Shown here in pieces: positions 53,911-64,000 of a DNA stretch of 64,000 nt (the stretch's first letter is position 1; every line of letters begins with the position of its first letter). This DNA comes from Acholoe squamosa (Eukaryota > Annelida > Polychaeta > Phyllodocida > Polynoidae), in the NCBI GenBank assembly GCA_949317995.1, contig OX439050.1:55739777-55803776 (forward strand), read 5' to 3'. A program made the position numbers and the translations under genes. A model generated the notes under the pieces. That model was given only the letters and a program-made list of their open reading frames with translations. It did no database searches and was not told where the DNA came from.

Positions 53911-56080
53911 TTAGGGGCTCGGTAGAATTCTGTCATCCTGAAATGCCCTACATCGTATACACTTCCCTGGACACTGTTTGTTACATACCATGTTATGGGT
54001 GTTCCCAGAAATCGTATTTAAGCCCTGACTGCACAGTGCCACTAAACCCGTGATACAGTAGGGGATTTCTCAGTTATGTGAATTATAATTAGCCGTGCAC
54101 TGAAGCCATGGTGGTAAGGGATGCTGCTTCCCAGGGGACTCTAATACTGATATGTTAAGGTCATACTACAAAACAATTATTATAAAGCACATAGCAGTAC
54201 ATGTGCCAGGTCCATACAGGGTGAGAATAGTGCTGGACTGTAGGTGTGCTCACATGTCGTGCATACTGCACATGACAGAATGTCACGATAAATGCAGATG
54301 GATTTCTCATTAACTCCTTATGATGGGGCATAAAGTCTACAAGTCATACAAGATGTTCAAAGCTGGACTCTACAATCCTTACGTGAACTAACACCTGCAC
54401 TATCACCAGATTTACCATCGATTATCTAGGCGCTTATTTCAATATCTCTGATATTAACATAGGCCTTAAATCAAAGCATGTCAAGCACCCCTGTATGCTT
54501 TCACATACATATCCATATTAGTGCTCTCTAAGACCAGTCCACTTAATTCTATATGTGCATGACAGGCCTACGGGACTGCAATTAGATGTAAGGTGTTGGT
54601 GAGAGACTGACATAACATCCAGATGACCGAGAGCAAAGGTTTATATCGCAGCAGGTCAAGGTAACTCCTGGTCAAGATTTCCTAACAGTACTAATTACAC
54701 TAAGTGTGAAATAGCCTCCCCAGGCCTGCAAGTCAATCAGTAATATCTTACTTAATAAATTACGAAAGCCCCACCGAGGTAACTGACTGACCAAGGGTCA
54801 GCATGGTGCGCAAGGACAATGCTGGATGACGTCACACTACTTTTATTCAAGTATCTCAATTACAGTCTAATTGTACAGAACAATTGCAGTGTCTCCAGTT
54901 GTTCCTCCAAAAAGTGCAATATATTTCCCCCTGTGCACAGGAGATCCCATTTGGCATGTCTTAATGGAGGAGTATGAGTGGTTGTTGGTGTGTCTAGTCG
55001 TAAAATAAATTGAGAAATGCACCTGCGGTCTGTTAATTGTTGCTAGAACTGATGAGGATGGGACCTTGACTGATATATGCTGTCATTGATAGGAGGGTCG
55101 AAAGGTGCATAAACATTGATATCAAATATATCAAGGTTTATTCAAGAGCTCCACTGTAGAGCACATCAAGGCTCAGCAGGGCTTAAACCTTCAACAGACT
55201 CTTTCAGGACCCCAATCCGCACGTCACAATTTTGTGTGCCTGTACACAGGTTCCAAGAAAGATGTGTGCGTAGGAATGTCAAATTTTACAGATAGGGCAA
55301 TGTCTCAGTGTCGAATTTTCTCTCATACATTCTACTCTCTCCTCAAGATGCATCGATGTTAAACACGATGTGCACCTTATATGTGGTGATGTATTGAAAC
55401 TTAGATTGTGCTCTGTTAAAGTTTAAAATCCCATCACACCCGTGCAATGCTACAGACGACACAGTGTGAAGGTATGTAACCTATATATCAGAGTACTGGT
55501 GGGAAACATAGGCTGATAGATTTTATAAACCTAACAGCTTTCATTCAGCATTCACATGTCACTCAATCTTTTCAGGTTGGCTAATATGATTTTGGTGTCA
55601 TGATCAATAGAAAAAGTCTTCAGGTGTTGAACAAGTAGAAATATGATATGCCATGTGTTTTGGAGAAGCTATTGGATTTTTTTCTACTGTTAAATTGACT
55701 GTGATGCATCCTGTGGAGTCCTCAAGCCTGTAGGACAAGCTCAGCGGGGGCCTTATAATAGGCCACCTTGGTCAATTTAAGAAGCAAACGATCGAAAACC
55801 AAAAGATTTCTCAAATCTACTCTGTATACAGATGCTTTATTCCCCCTGACTCTTTCAAAAATTCTTGTGGTGATAAGGACTATAGTAATAGGAGAGAAAT
55901 TGTCTGTGTCTGCAGACAGGCTTCTGTGATTCTGTGATTTAAACAAAGAAGATGAACTATGGTAGTCTAAGGATCAACAATGCACATCCTGCTACTACTC
56001 TATGGGACATAATGTATTCAGAGAGTAATTCCTCACACTGGTGCCAATTTAATCATGCAGGTAGGCTTTCCTAGACTGCA
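53911..56080. other. No gene seen
   Basis: Part of 54170-54265 resembles 53180-53290, suggesting a small local duplication around the foldback. A 74-codon minus-strand frame at 55722-55946 shows no recognisable domain. Confidence 0.5.
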
Positions 56081-57926
56081 GTCATAGATAATGCCAGTTA
56101 CCCCAGACCCCCACCACAATTCAAAGGGTGCTAGGACCAAAGTTTATTGTTATATGAATTTATATTTATGTTTGATTTTCAAGTTTGTGCAGGGTAAGAG
56201 GGTAACAGTGACATGGAATATCAGAGGGTGATGGCAGACAGTGCTATGGTTGTCAATCTCCAAATACAGTTTATTGTTCCACTGACCAGCTATCCAATCC
56301 ACACCATAGAACGTGCCATAGCCGCTACCAGATGCATCAGTGGTTACAACTGAAGTATTCAGGGGTGGTTGTATCACTTTGGCAGATCCATTGGACCAGT
56401 GGGAAAATGATTGCCACCATTCTATGTCTTTATGAAAGCTGCGTGTCAGGGTTATATACCTGCTGGATTTTGTGAAGCACTTTGACATAACGATGACTCT
56501 ATGCGAGAATGTTCAGCTGCCACAAACTAATGTGGCACAGTGGGCCAAAATTCCACATAATTTTTGAAGCTGATTTTTGGTTGCCTGGCGGCGACCTGCA
56601 AAAAAGACCAGCTCCATGTGTAATTTTGCCAACTTCGCTTCTGGTAACCTTAGCTGCATTAGCTTAGAGTCAAGTTCTATCCCAAGGTATGTTTGTACCT
56701 GACTAGGTGAGCACACTTTTTCATATGATATGTAGAACCCTAATTTCCGTAGAGTTCTACAGAGGAACAATTGTTTAGATTTACATTCCTCATAAGTAGG
56801 CGCTATGATGAGAAAATCATCCAAATAGTTGATACAGAAATGACCACTCACGGTAACATAATGCGTGACACAGTCAGTAATAGAATCAAACAAATAAAGG
56901 GCAATTCTTGTGCCGAAACTTAGAAAGTTGTCCTGGATGAATTCATCTGTGCCATCTAGATACCACACCAAGCCCTGAACTCTCTGGTCACATGGGCGTA
57001 ATAAAACCGTGCGGTAGGCTCCAGTGATATCTGTCACCCCAAAATCACATGACTCCACCATGTTGTCAGACACAACTGAAACTATTAAATGTCTGGTCCA
57101 TGAAATTATTTATTGAACCAGCATCGGGTAAACTGTCAGTTATGGGTCTATATTTGCCAGATGCCTTTGGAACTGCACCGAGTGTGGGAATACAATGTGG
57201 TTGTACATTAACCTTAGTCAATTTTACGCTAAATAATTCCTTTTCTGATGATATTATCGATTTCAGTAAAAGCACTGACAGTAAGGGATTTGTAATTAAC
57301 ATTGTAGTATCCATCAATGTGTGCACCCGGATCCACTTATTTGAAACCATGACAAATACCGTCTATATAGATGAAATGTGAAATCCAGTCCCATACACCA
57401 TCACCGTAAACATGATCAGGGCCACTGGATAGCATTTCACACCATCGGCACAAATTAAATTGTGACCTAACACCGCACACATAATTGACTCCAGAGGGTC
57501 CCACAATGGAATGTATTCCTCATATGTTGTTAACAGATCACTCATGCTAGTTGTATATGTGATATCATTGTAACTCATAGGAAAGAAATTACTAAAAGAT
57601 TAATAATACTCCTCGCCACTGATTGAGGAATAATAATATTGCCTGCATGTCAGGCCTTACCATCTGCCTGTTGGTCCCTGTCAAGTTTACAATTTTTCCC
57701 TTTATGGGAACCTTTGCAATAAATACAAATATGTTTTCATTTACACTCGTCGTAATCGCAGGTTGTGAAATTCCTTCTGCCTTCTGAAGGTCTTACTCAT
57801 AGTCATAGATAATGCCATTTACCCTGGACCCCAACCACAATCCGAAGGGTGCCAGGACCAAAGTTTATTGTTTCATCTTCTTTCTTTAAGTTTGATTTTC
57901 AAGTTTGTGCAGGGTAAGAGGGTAAC
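56081..57926 (-). mobile_element. DIRS-like retroelement fragment between direct repeats
   Basis: A minus-strand reverse transcriptase/RNase H remnant bounded by two direct repeats of about 125 bp (56081-56206 and 57802-57926), each starting GTCATAGATAATGCCA and ending GGGTAAGAGGGTAAC. DIRS-order elements often have split or direct terminal repeats instead of LTRs. No tyrosine recombinase or gag is seen, so this is a deleted copy. Confidence 0.7.
56150..57578 (-). pseudogene. DIRS-type reverse transcriptase / RNase H, broken
   Basis: Homology is readable across three minus-strand pieces. 57578-57066 holds the N-terminal RT part with AVPKASGKYRPI, interrupted by one in-frame stop at 57363-57365. 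A frameshift near 57070 moves into the frame of 57073-56513, which has the palm motif YLDDFL, then YLGIEL and a KLCGILAHC motif. A TGA at 56513-56515 interrupts, and the same frame continues to 56150 with TTDASGSGYG, the RNase H-like start. Motif spelling (LDDFLIIAP, YLGIELD) is of the DIRS/Ngaro type, not Gypsy or LINE. Two nonsense changes and one frameshift mean it is dead. Its 3' end overlaps the left direct repeat. Confidence 0.82.
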
Positions 57927-58770
57927 TTTGTTTTATTATCATTTGGCAATTTGTTGTTCATGACCGATTTTTGCCCTGAAGCTTTTTCTGTTTCTTTCTG
58001 GCACTTTAGTCATCTTTTTTCACTTCAAAATCTCTTTCAGGTAACATCATGCTGCTTGATAATAGATTTTAATGGTACATATTGTCTTCTATCATGATTT
58101 GTCCTCTTGTTCAACACTTCAGGTCAGTGTTTCTTATTTGATAAGGGACCCAGAAACAACCTACTTGTCTACTTTTTTTATTGTCATTTGTCTTTTTTTC
58201 ATTAATTAGTAACTTAAGTGAACTTTGAAAAGCACTGTCATGCGATAGGGTTAAATAACCTGTTTCACCATATCTAAGAACAATCTTTGACATTGTCAAA
58301 TAAGTATGACATATACCTGATATTCTGTATAAAGCTTATAATAGAGGTGTTTATATAGGGTTAAATAGTCCCCTTAGCTTTTTTTCTAGCCCCAAAATCA
58401 CACCAATCCACTGCTATAAATGCATGTCACACAGCTCATGTCTAGCCCCATTTGCTCATGATGTCAGGGGTCCTCATTTGTTCAATTTAGCGAAAGGCCT
58501 GGTGGGACAATGGCAGCTTTAAACTAGGCTAGGACGTGCGGAGAATTGGTGGGGATATTTGGATACCAGTAGAGTCCTGTATATAGGCCGTAAATGTTAC
58601 TTCCGCAGGACAGCTCATTTAGTTCAGCACCACCAAGATAAGGTGGGACCAGACAGTGGCTGTTATCTGATGTGTGCCCTACATTCTGCTAGTTTACATG
58701 AATCTCTACCCGGCAGTTACTTTTGGAGGTCAAGCTGCAGAGCGTCCATTAGATGACTAACACTTAACCC
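57927..58770. other. No gene seen
   Basis: AT-rich; a 65-codon frame at 58559-58756 has no recognisable motif. Confidence 0.5.
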
Positions 58771-59210
58771 CAGGTAGATGAGCAGAAGCTCATTAATAGT
58801 TTACCTCAGGTAGACAACAGAATTGATCAATCACAGCTCTACTCCTATACCTCTTATCACTGACACCGAGTCTGTGGCTTGCCTTATGGTACAGAGACCC
58901 ATGTAAACTCACGAGAATTGGACTTCATTATTTTCAGATGTTCTCAGACATTCAGTTCCCTGTCTACAAGCTCAGGTTTTCCAGTCTATGTGAGGTAGAC
59001 AAGCAGTTTATAGCCTACCTGAGGCAGATAAATAAAACTCTTTCTGAAGTAGACAAGCGGTTCCTTATCTACCTGAGATAGACAAGCAGTTCAGAGTCTA
59101 CCTGAAGAAGATAGGCAGCTGTCTACAGTGGTTCTTAGTCTACCTGAGGTAGCATATATAGCACCTCAGGTAGACCCCTAATGAGCCACTAATTGTCTAC
59201 CTCAGCTTCA
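58771..59210. repeat. Dispersed CTACCTGAGGTAG palindromes
   Basis: At least eight copies of TACCTSAGGTAGA-like palindromic words (for example 58802, 58990, 59016, 59069, 59098, 59139, 59163) in 440 bp. Two of them form a perfect 12-bp-arm hairpin: TCTACCTGAGGT (59139-59150) and ACCTCAGGTAGA (59163-59174). Confidence 0.8.
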
Positions 59211-60578
59211 AAGGACCTAGGTCATTACCTTATGAATTATTGAAAACAAAAACCCTTCTTCTGACAGAATTCGGTGAAACAGCAAGGATTAGCAATATAT
59301 ATAAGTAGTAAATGTGTGACTGACATGCAAAGACTAGGAAAACACCTGGTTGCCTCAAATGGCAACAGAACACTTTTAAAAAACAAGATTGTTACATATG
59401 ACTAAGCCACTTGGATATATCTGATTTCAAACCTGCATTAGTCATCATTGTAATGACTGAGTGTTTTATGGTGATAAAACCATGAAGACCACAGGGTGTT
59501 CAATTCCTCACGCCCAATACACTAATGCAGCACTGGTCAGTCTACTAACTATACTGCTTTCATGCAGCGTACTGCCCCAAAGGCCCAGATTGATGCACAT
59601 GAGACACTCCCAAAGGTTTGGCATGATGCAGCAATGCAGTGCTGATGAGTAGAAACACCAGGAGTACATTAATTTGTGCATCATGAACCTGGAGGCATTA
59701 TACAGCATCTATAGAGTTAGTAATAGTGTACGCATGAAAGCACACCATATGGGAGATTAGATGCAAGATGATATGCCATGTGTTTTAAAGAATCTGATGG
59801 ATTTATCTTCTTCCAATGTCAAAGCGGGGATTTCCATCTGAGACATTTCCTACATTGAATACAAATATGTTTAATTCTAATTTATTGGGCACTGGTGCTG
59901 CAGGACCATTCATTATAGGTGCTATTTCACTTCAATCAGCAAGATGGATGGCAGTGGAGCCAGTGCTTAAACAATGGTGTTGCTTGGCTGCACTATGCAA
60001 AGGGCAACTGGGGAGTTACCTACACAATTCCAGCTATTGAAAATACATTGTGCAATGCCTGTAGTAGGGCCCATGTTACTCCCTATATTAACCTCTAGAT
60101 CACATTTTGATCTAGATCACACTTTGATCTAGATCACGCTTTGTACTCCTCCTAAACCTAAATATGTGATGCTATGATAGTGTGTGGAACCTGTTTGAGT
60201 AAGATTTGAAAAATGCCAGTTATTAGGAATTAAGGTCACGATTTCCCTGAGCAGAAACTTGGTTTGTGCAGATCAGGTTCAAATGAGGATTGTAATGCTA
60301 ATTCATGTAGCTACAAATCCAAAGATTAGGTTGCCCTTCCTCTCCTTGTGTACCATCCCAATTCTCAATACAGTCAAAATTAAACTATCATTTTTATTTC
60401 ATTTCCTCACAATTATTTTTTGTCCCTGAACTGAAAAAGTTCCCTTTCTATTTTTCCACAAAACATTGTAATATAGTGAAATGACATATGAGCAGAATCA
60501 GAATGTTGTCTTCCCCTTTCAACCAGATCAGCCTTTTACAACAGCAATGATGACAAATTGCCCTCTTTGAATTTTTTA
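59211..60578. other. No gene; includes short repeats
   Basis: A degenerate hairpin-family member lies at about 59611-59690 (outer arms CATGATGCA / TGCATCATG). GATCTAGATCACACTTT-like words repeat three times at 60098-60145. No supported coding region. Confidence 0.5.
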
Positions 60579-60713
60579 GGAGTTGCCAGGCCGCGCAGCG
60601 GCCAGCGATGTGGCGTAGCAACTCCTATTATGTTTTCTGTTTCCATGAGTGACGTCACAATCGCCATCTGTGATGTCACGGGGCAAACATGACGTAATAG
60701 GAGTGGCAACTCC
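60579..60713. mobile_element. 135-bp nested palindrome (small MITE candidate)
   Basis: Outer ends GGAGTTGCCA (60579) and TGGCAACTCC (60704) are perfect inverted repeats. Inside, TAGGAGTTGC pairs with GCAACTCCTA (60618-60627), and GTGACGTCAC nearly pairs with GTGATGTCAC. Contains a CRE-like TGACGTCA. Confidence 0.7.
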
Positions 60714-61839
60714 CATGCATGGTCCTTGCCACATTTTTCTTGTTGATTCAGGCATTGATCCCATGTTTTTATTAAAAATCAAAACCTTTGTCCATCCTTA
60801 TTGAATGTTTTATTTCGACATCATTTATAATTCCTGCCAGATCATGATTTCCTTGTTTTTGGCCAAATCTGGTGGGGTTCCAATTAACAATACTTGCCAG
60901 TTTGAAATTCCAAATCCACCTTAATATACACTTGAGAGTAATGTATTATGTATTTAAGTCAAGTCAACTTCTGACTGCGTAAGGCGTTACGTCTCATTTT
61001 TATCGTGATCTTATTCTGAGGGCCTTTGTCCACCATGACTGTAAATTTATTTTGTATACCTCATAGGTCTGCTATATCTTTCATGGGCAGGATACTGTCA
61101 ACCTGTACAGTTATACATATGTAACAATCATTAGTACCAGAGTGATATACAGTCATCCTTAAAACGTTATCTGCATCTGGAAGTATCCATGTACAACTAA
61201 GACCACCAAAATCATATTGTAATATCAGACAGCCCTAGTTTAGGGTAAAACCTTTATATGAGATAATAGCTGCAGTATACAGTTTAAGGGAGACTCGAGG
61301 GTTTTGCTATTGGTGCCACTGACTAGCATCAAGGAGGGTAGTTCAACTTCTCAGTATCACTTACTGCAATGGGACTTACCCTGTACAGTTATAGGAGGAA
61401 AGAGTCACTCAGGCAGTGTTAAGGCAGGTCAGGGAATGTGACATCAATGACAAATCAAGGGCTAATATCAATAGCCAGCTTTTAACCTGGTGTACTGCTG
61501 TTGTCACTGGCTAAAGCCTTTCTATATAAAACAAACATTATTTCTTATCTTTCTCAAATTTGCAATTCTGTAGAAAAGAGTATTCATTCAAGTCTGTTTA
61601 GCATGCTTACAATTAGTTATCCAATGCACACCTGGATCACCTTTTCAATATACAAAATGCCCACTTCAAAGGCTCATTCTACTTAAGAATTTTAGAAGTA
61701 TTATTGTAAGGCCGACATTTATTTAAGAGATTGGTTAAAGTTTATTTTTCAATTTTGATATCATTGAACCCCAGGGACTCGTGTAAGACTGTCACTTCTT
61801 CACAGACCTACTTGGAGATGTGGTGGGTTAATCACCAGT
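60714..61839. other. No gene seen
   Basis: AT-rich sequence without a supported coding region or repeat. Confidence 0.5.
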
Positions 61840-62197
61840 GCCGCGTGCATACATGGTGATTGTGCCGCGTTCATACATGGTGATTGTGCCGCGTGCATAC
61901 ATGGTGATTGTGCCGCATTCATACATGGTGATTGTGCCGCGTTCATACATGGTGATTGTGCCGCGTGCATACATGGTGATTGTGCCGCATGCATACATGG
62001 TGATTGTGCCGCGTTCATACATGGTGATTGTGCCGCGTGCATACATGGTGATTGTGCCGCGTGCATACATGGTGATTGTGCCGCGTGCATACATGGTGAT
62101 TGTGCCGCGTGCATACATGGTGATTGTGCCGCGTTCATACATGGTGATTGTGCCGCGTGCATACATGGTGATTGTGCCGCGTTCATACATGGTGATT
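61840..62197. repeat. 24-bp minisatellite, about 15 units
   Basis: Unit GCCGCGTGCATACATGGTGA plus TTGT; variants differ mainly at G/T and G/A of the GCGTGC word. Because 24 is divisible by 3, several frames on both strands stay open; this is not a gene. Confidence 0.97.
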
Positions 62198-62796
62198 ACT
62201 CATTGATATAGTCCTGAAGGGCTGGCATGATGCTTGTGTGCAGTGCTGATGTGACTTACCAGCATGGTATCAGTGCATTATGATGACAAAGAGACGTTCT
62301 GAGGCAGCATGTAGCTGAAGGTGACTGGCTTCACTCACATTACATCACCATGTATATGGGGAAGGCCACCACTAGAGTGTTTGCCTCACACTGCAGCTAT
62401 ATTGGTTTCATGCCAAGCCTTCATGATTGTATCAACACCATAGGGCAAATATATGGTGCTGAATAGTAGCTTTGACAATTGTCCTGCCATGTCCAAATTT
62501 AGGCACAATAAGGGCAAAAAGGGTGACTCATACTATGTGTCCTTGGTTGTCACACTGCTGAAACAGCCAAACTGAATTACTTGATAGGCCTGCATTGATG
62601 CACCATGAGGACCCTAGACGGTTATACACTCCTAATGTATACACTACTTAAGTGTCCTGACATCTCAGTGCTGAAGTATAGACTTGCCAACACTACCTTG
62701 GTGTGTCAGGATAACAATGTAAAATGAGGTGCTGAGCATGCAATGGTTCAACAGGGTTAAGTCTTTAAGGGCCCCATGATTCCTCCTGTTCACCAA

Positions 62797-62848
62797 GATG
62801 CACCAATGCAGTTCTGGTCTACTTTCCAACACTGCATTGGTACATTGA
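62797..62848. repeat. Hairpin repeat, unit D (CAGTGCTG type)
   Basis: Arm GATGCACCAATGCAGTTC (62797-62814) with a partly mismatched partner in 62826-62845 (ACTGCATTGGTACAT). Two or three mismatches. Confidence 0.7.
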
Positions 62849-63191
62849 TCATGCACATGCTTTGGGTGTCTGTCACGATGCAAGAAAATAGCCCTGGCAG
62901 GTACCTCCCCTGAGTTCATGTATCATGACAACCCATGGACATATCAGTTCACCATGCAGCCATACAGGGTTAAAAACCAGCCCTCAGTGGTACCTCCAGG
63001 GTTCCAGATAATGGGAAATGACCAGGATAGCTGATAGGCAGTAAGCACAGGATGTGGCTGGCTGATGGTAGGGCACCCATATAGCCAACTTCCTTAATGA
63101 CAAGTACATGTAGATCGAGGTAGCAGGATATTAATGAGCATTTAGGTATATACCTAATAGTTCTTCCGAGCTTGGTCAGTAACATCAGCAG

Positions 63192-63235
63192 GATGCACCA
63201 ATGAAGTGTTGATGAGTCTACTTCATTGGGGCATC
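63192..63235. repeat. Hairpin repeat, unit D (AAGTGTTG type)
   Basis: GATGCACCAATGAAGT (63192-63207) pairs with 63220-63235 at 15 of 16 positions, loop 12 bases. It lies about 390 bp after the first hairpin of the unit, the same spacing as in units A-C. Confidence 0.85.
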
Positions 63236-63516
63236 ATGTCAACCATCCTGGAGTTTATGCCAAGGGTGAATATCGATGCCCCATAGATAACGCACTAAGC
63301 CCTCTTATTGAACCCCTGCGTTAAATAACCAGTGCCAAATCTGCATGATGACGTCATAGGTCCATTGCGCATGCGCATGAGCAGCCCTTTTGAAATGTAA
63401 ACATCCGATATGGCGGCAGTCAGCATTTTGCGATGATGATGGGTAAATAAGAGTTAATTTTGAAGGATATTGATGAAATATCAATTGATTTTCCACTCAA
63501 ACACCTTGACATAAAT

Positions 63517-63666
63517 GTAAAGATGAACTCTGATTAGCTTGAGCCTCCTGTTTCTTCACTCGCGTTTCCTGCCCGCTCCACACCCGGCCTAACGTCCTCG
63601 TGCGGAAGGAGCAGGAAATGCTCGTGAAGAAACGGTTGGCTCAAACTAATCATCATTCACCTTTAC
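63517..63666. mobile_element. 150-bp hairpin MITE
   Basis: Begins GTAAAGATGAA and ends with the complement-like TTCACCTTTAC. Arms of about 60 bp pair with few mismatches (GATTAG...GAGCC, GTTTCTTCAC and TTTCCTGC are matched on the other side). Inserted in the unit D copy; no coding capacity. Confidence 0.85.
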
Positions 63667-64000
63667 CATTGTATCAATCCTGTGGGGTTGGCATAATGCA
63701 TGAATACCTTTAGTAGCAAGACTGTCAATGGGCATGAGTAGAACTGGTCATCAATATAATTTAGTGTTCCAACCATGGCTGTAGGTCAGCTAATACCAGA
63801 ATACATTAACAGCTTGAAATAGATTAATTTGTAACTCCAACCTCAAGATGAAATTCCCCAGAGATTGAAACTTTATTTCAGTTATCCTAGCTTTTACATC
63901 AAGTGAGAGAACTTATTCCATTTAGATGAAACCAAACCAGAGACACAAATTTGTGACACAGAAATTCAATTAATCATTTTAGATCCATGGTGCTAAAATT

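Larger units (their letters stand above)
62330..64000. repeat. Distant copy of the array unit (unit D, partial, runs off the window)
   Basis: 62330-62440 matches 48910-49060, 62650-62740 matches 49220-49290, 62976-63105 matches 49510-49650, and 63780-63900 matches 49890-49930 and 45440-45560. Same orientation as units A-C but separated from them by about 12 kb of other DNA. No supported gene. Confidence 0.72.

Noticed and set aside
59139-59174. Possible let-7 miRNA gene
   Set aside because: Only the 8-base seed matches; the rest of the mature sequence and a 70-base precursor are absent.
61800-62206. Frames of 120-128 codons on both strands with an 8-residue repeat
   Set aside because: Product of the 24-bp minisatellite, open in three frames at once.

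Overview
This is a piece of an animal nuclear genome, most likely an invertebrate, and I lean towards a lophotrochozoan (mollusc, brachiopod or similar). The reasons are AT-rich, gene-poor DNA dense in repeats, one intron-preceded GPCR gene of the protostome allatostatin-C / somatostatin-receptor type, and a Gypsy-like retroelement whose envelope-like protein has the cysteine pattern I associate with lophotrochozoan retroelements. The species cannot be named from sequence alone.

Layout. 1-7.1 kb: the 3' two thirds of an env-carrying Ty3/Gypsy-type element (element 1: RT-RNase H, integrase, envelope-like glycoprotein), followed by a 159-codon reading frame on the opposite strand. 7.7-10.8 kb: AT-rich tandem repeats, then a stretch with LTR-like signals. 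11.4-13.1 kb: a 57-bp minisatellite. 15.9-17.2 kb: the only convincing host gene, a peptide GPCR whose whole coding sequence lies in one exon after a splice acceptor. 17.8-18.2 kb: a solo LTR. 21.3-23.3 kb: two foldback (MITE-like) elements. 26.0-39.4 kb: a complete, apparently very young 13.4-kb Ty3/Gypsy element (element 2) with two 418-bp LTRs that look identical, a 4-bp target duplication, intact gag, pol and a third 1225-codon ORF that is not an envelope. 39.4-50 kb: a diverged tandem array of about 4.4-kb units; related sequence also lies at 17.5-26 kb and 62.3-64 kb. 50.3-52.3 kb: an inverted-repeat element. 53.3-53.9 kb: a foldback with 20-bp repeats. 56.1-57.9 kb: a decayed DIRS-like reverse transcriptase between direct repeats. 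58.8-64 kb: palindromic repeats, a 24-bp minisatellite and small hairpin MITEs.

How parts relate. Element 2 and the solo LTR are related (similar first bases, similar length) and both sit in a CAAT target. Paralogous units of the tandem array preserve both pre-insertion sites, so the insertions can be dated relative to the array. In element 2 the gag/pol junction carries a textbook-like arrangement for -1 frameshifting (slippery heptamer, stop codon, predicted pseudoknot). The tandem array carries a family of short hairpins whose arms differ between copies by paired changes.

The best candidates for something undescribed are the third ORF of element 2, the antisense ORF of element 1, and the covarying hairpin family. 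All calls come from reading the sequence; no database search was possible.
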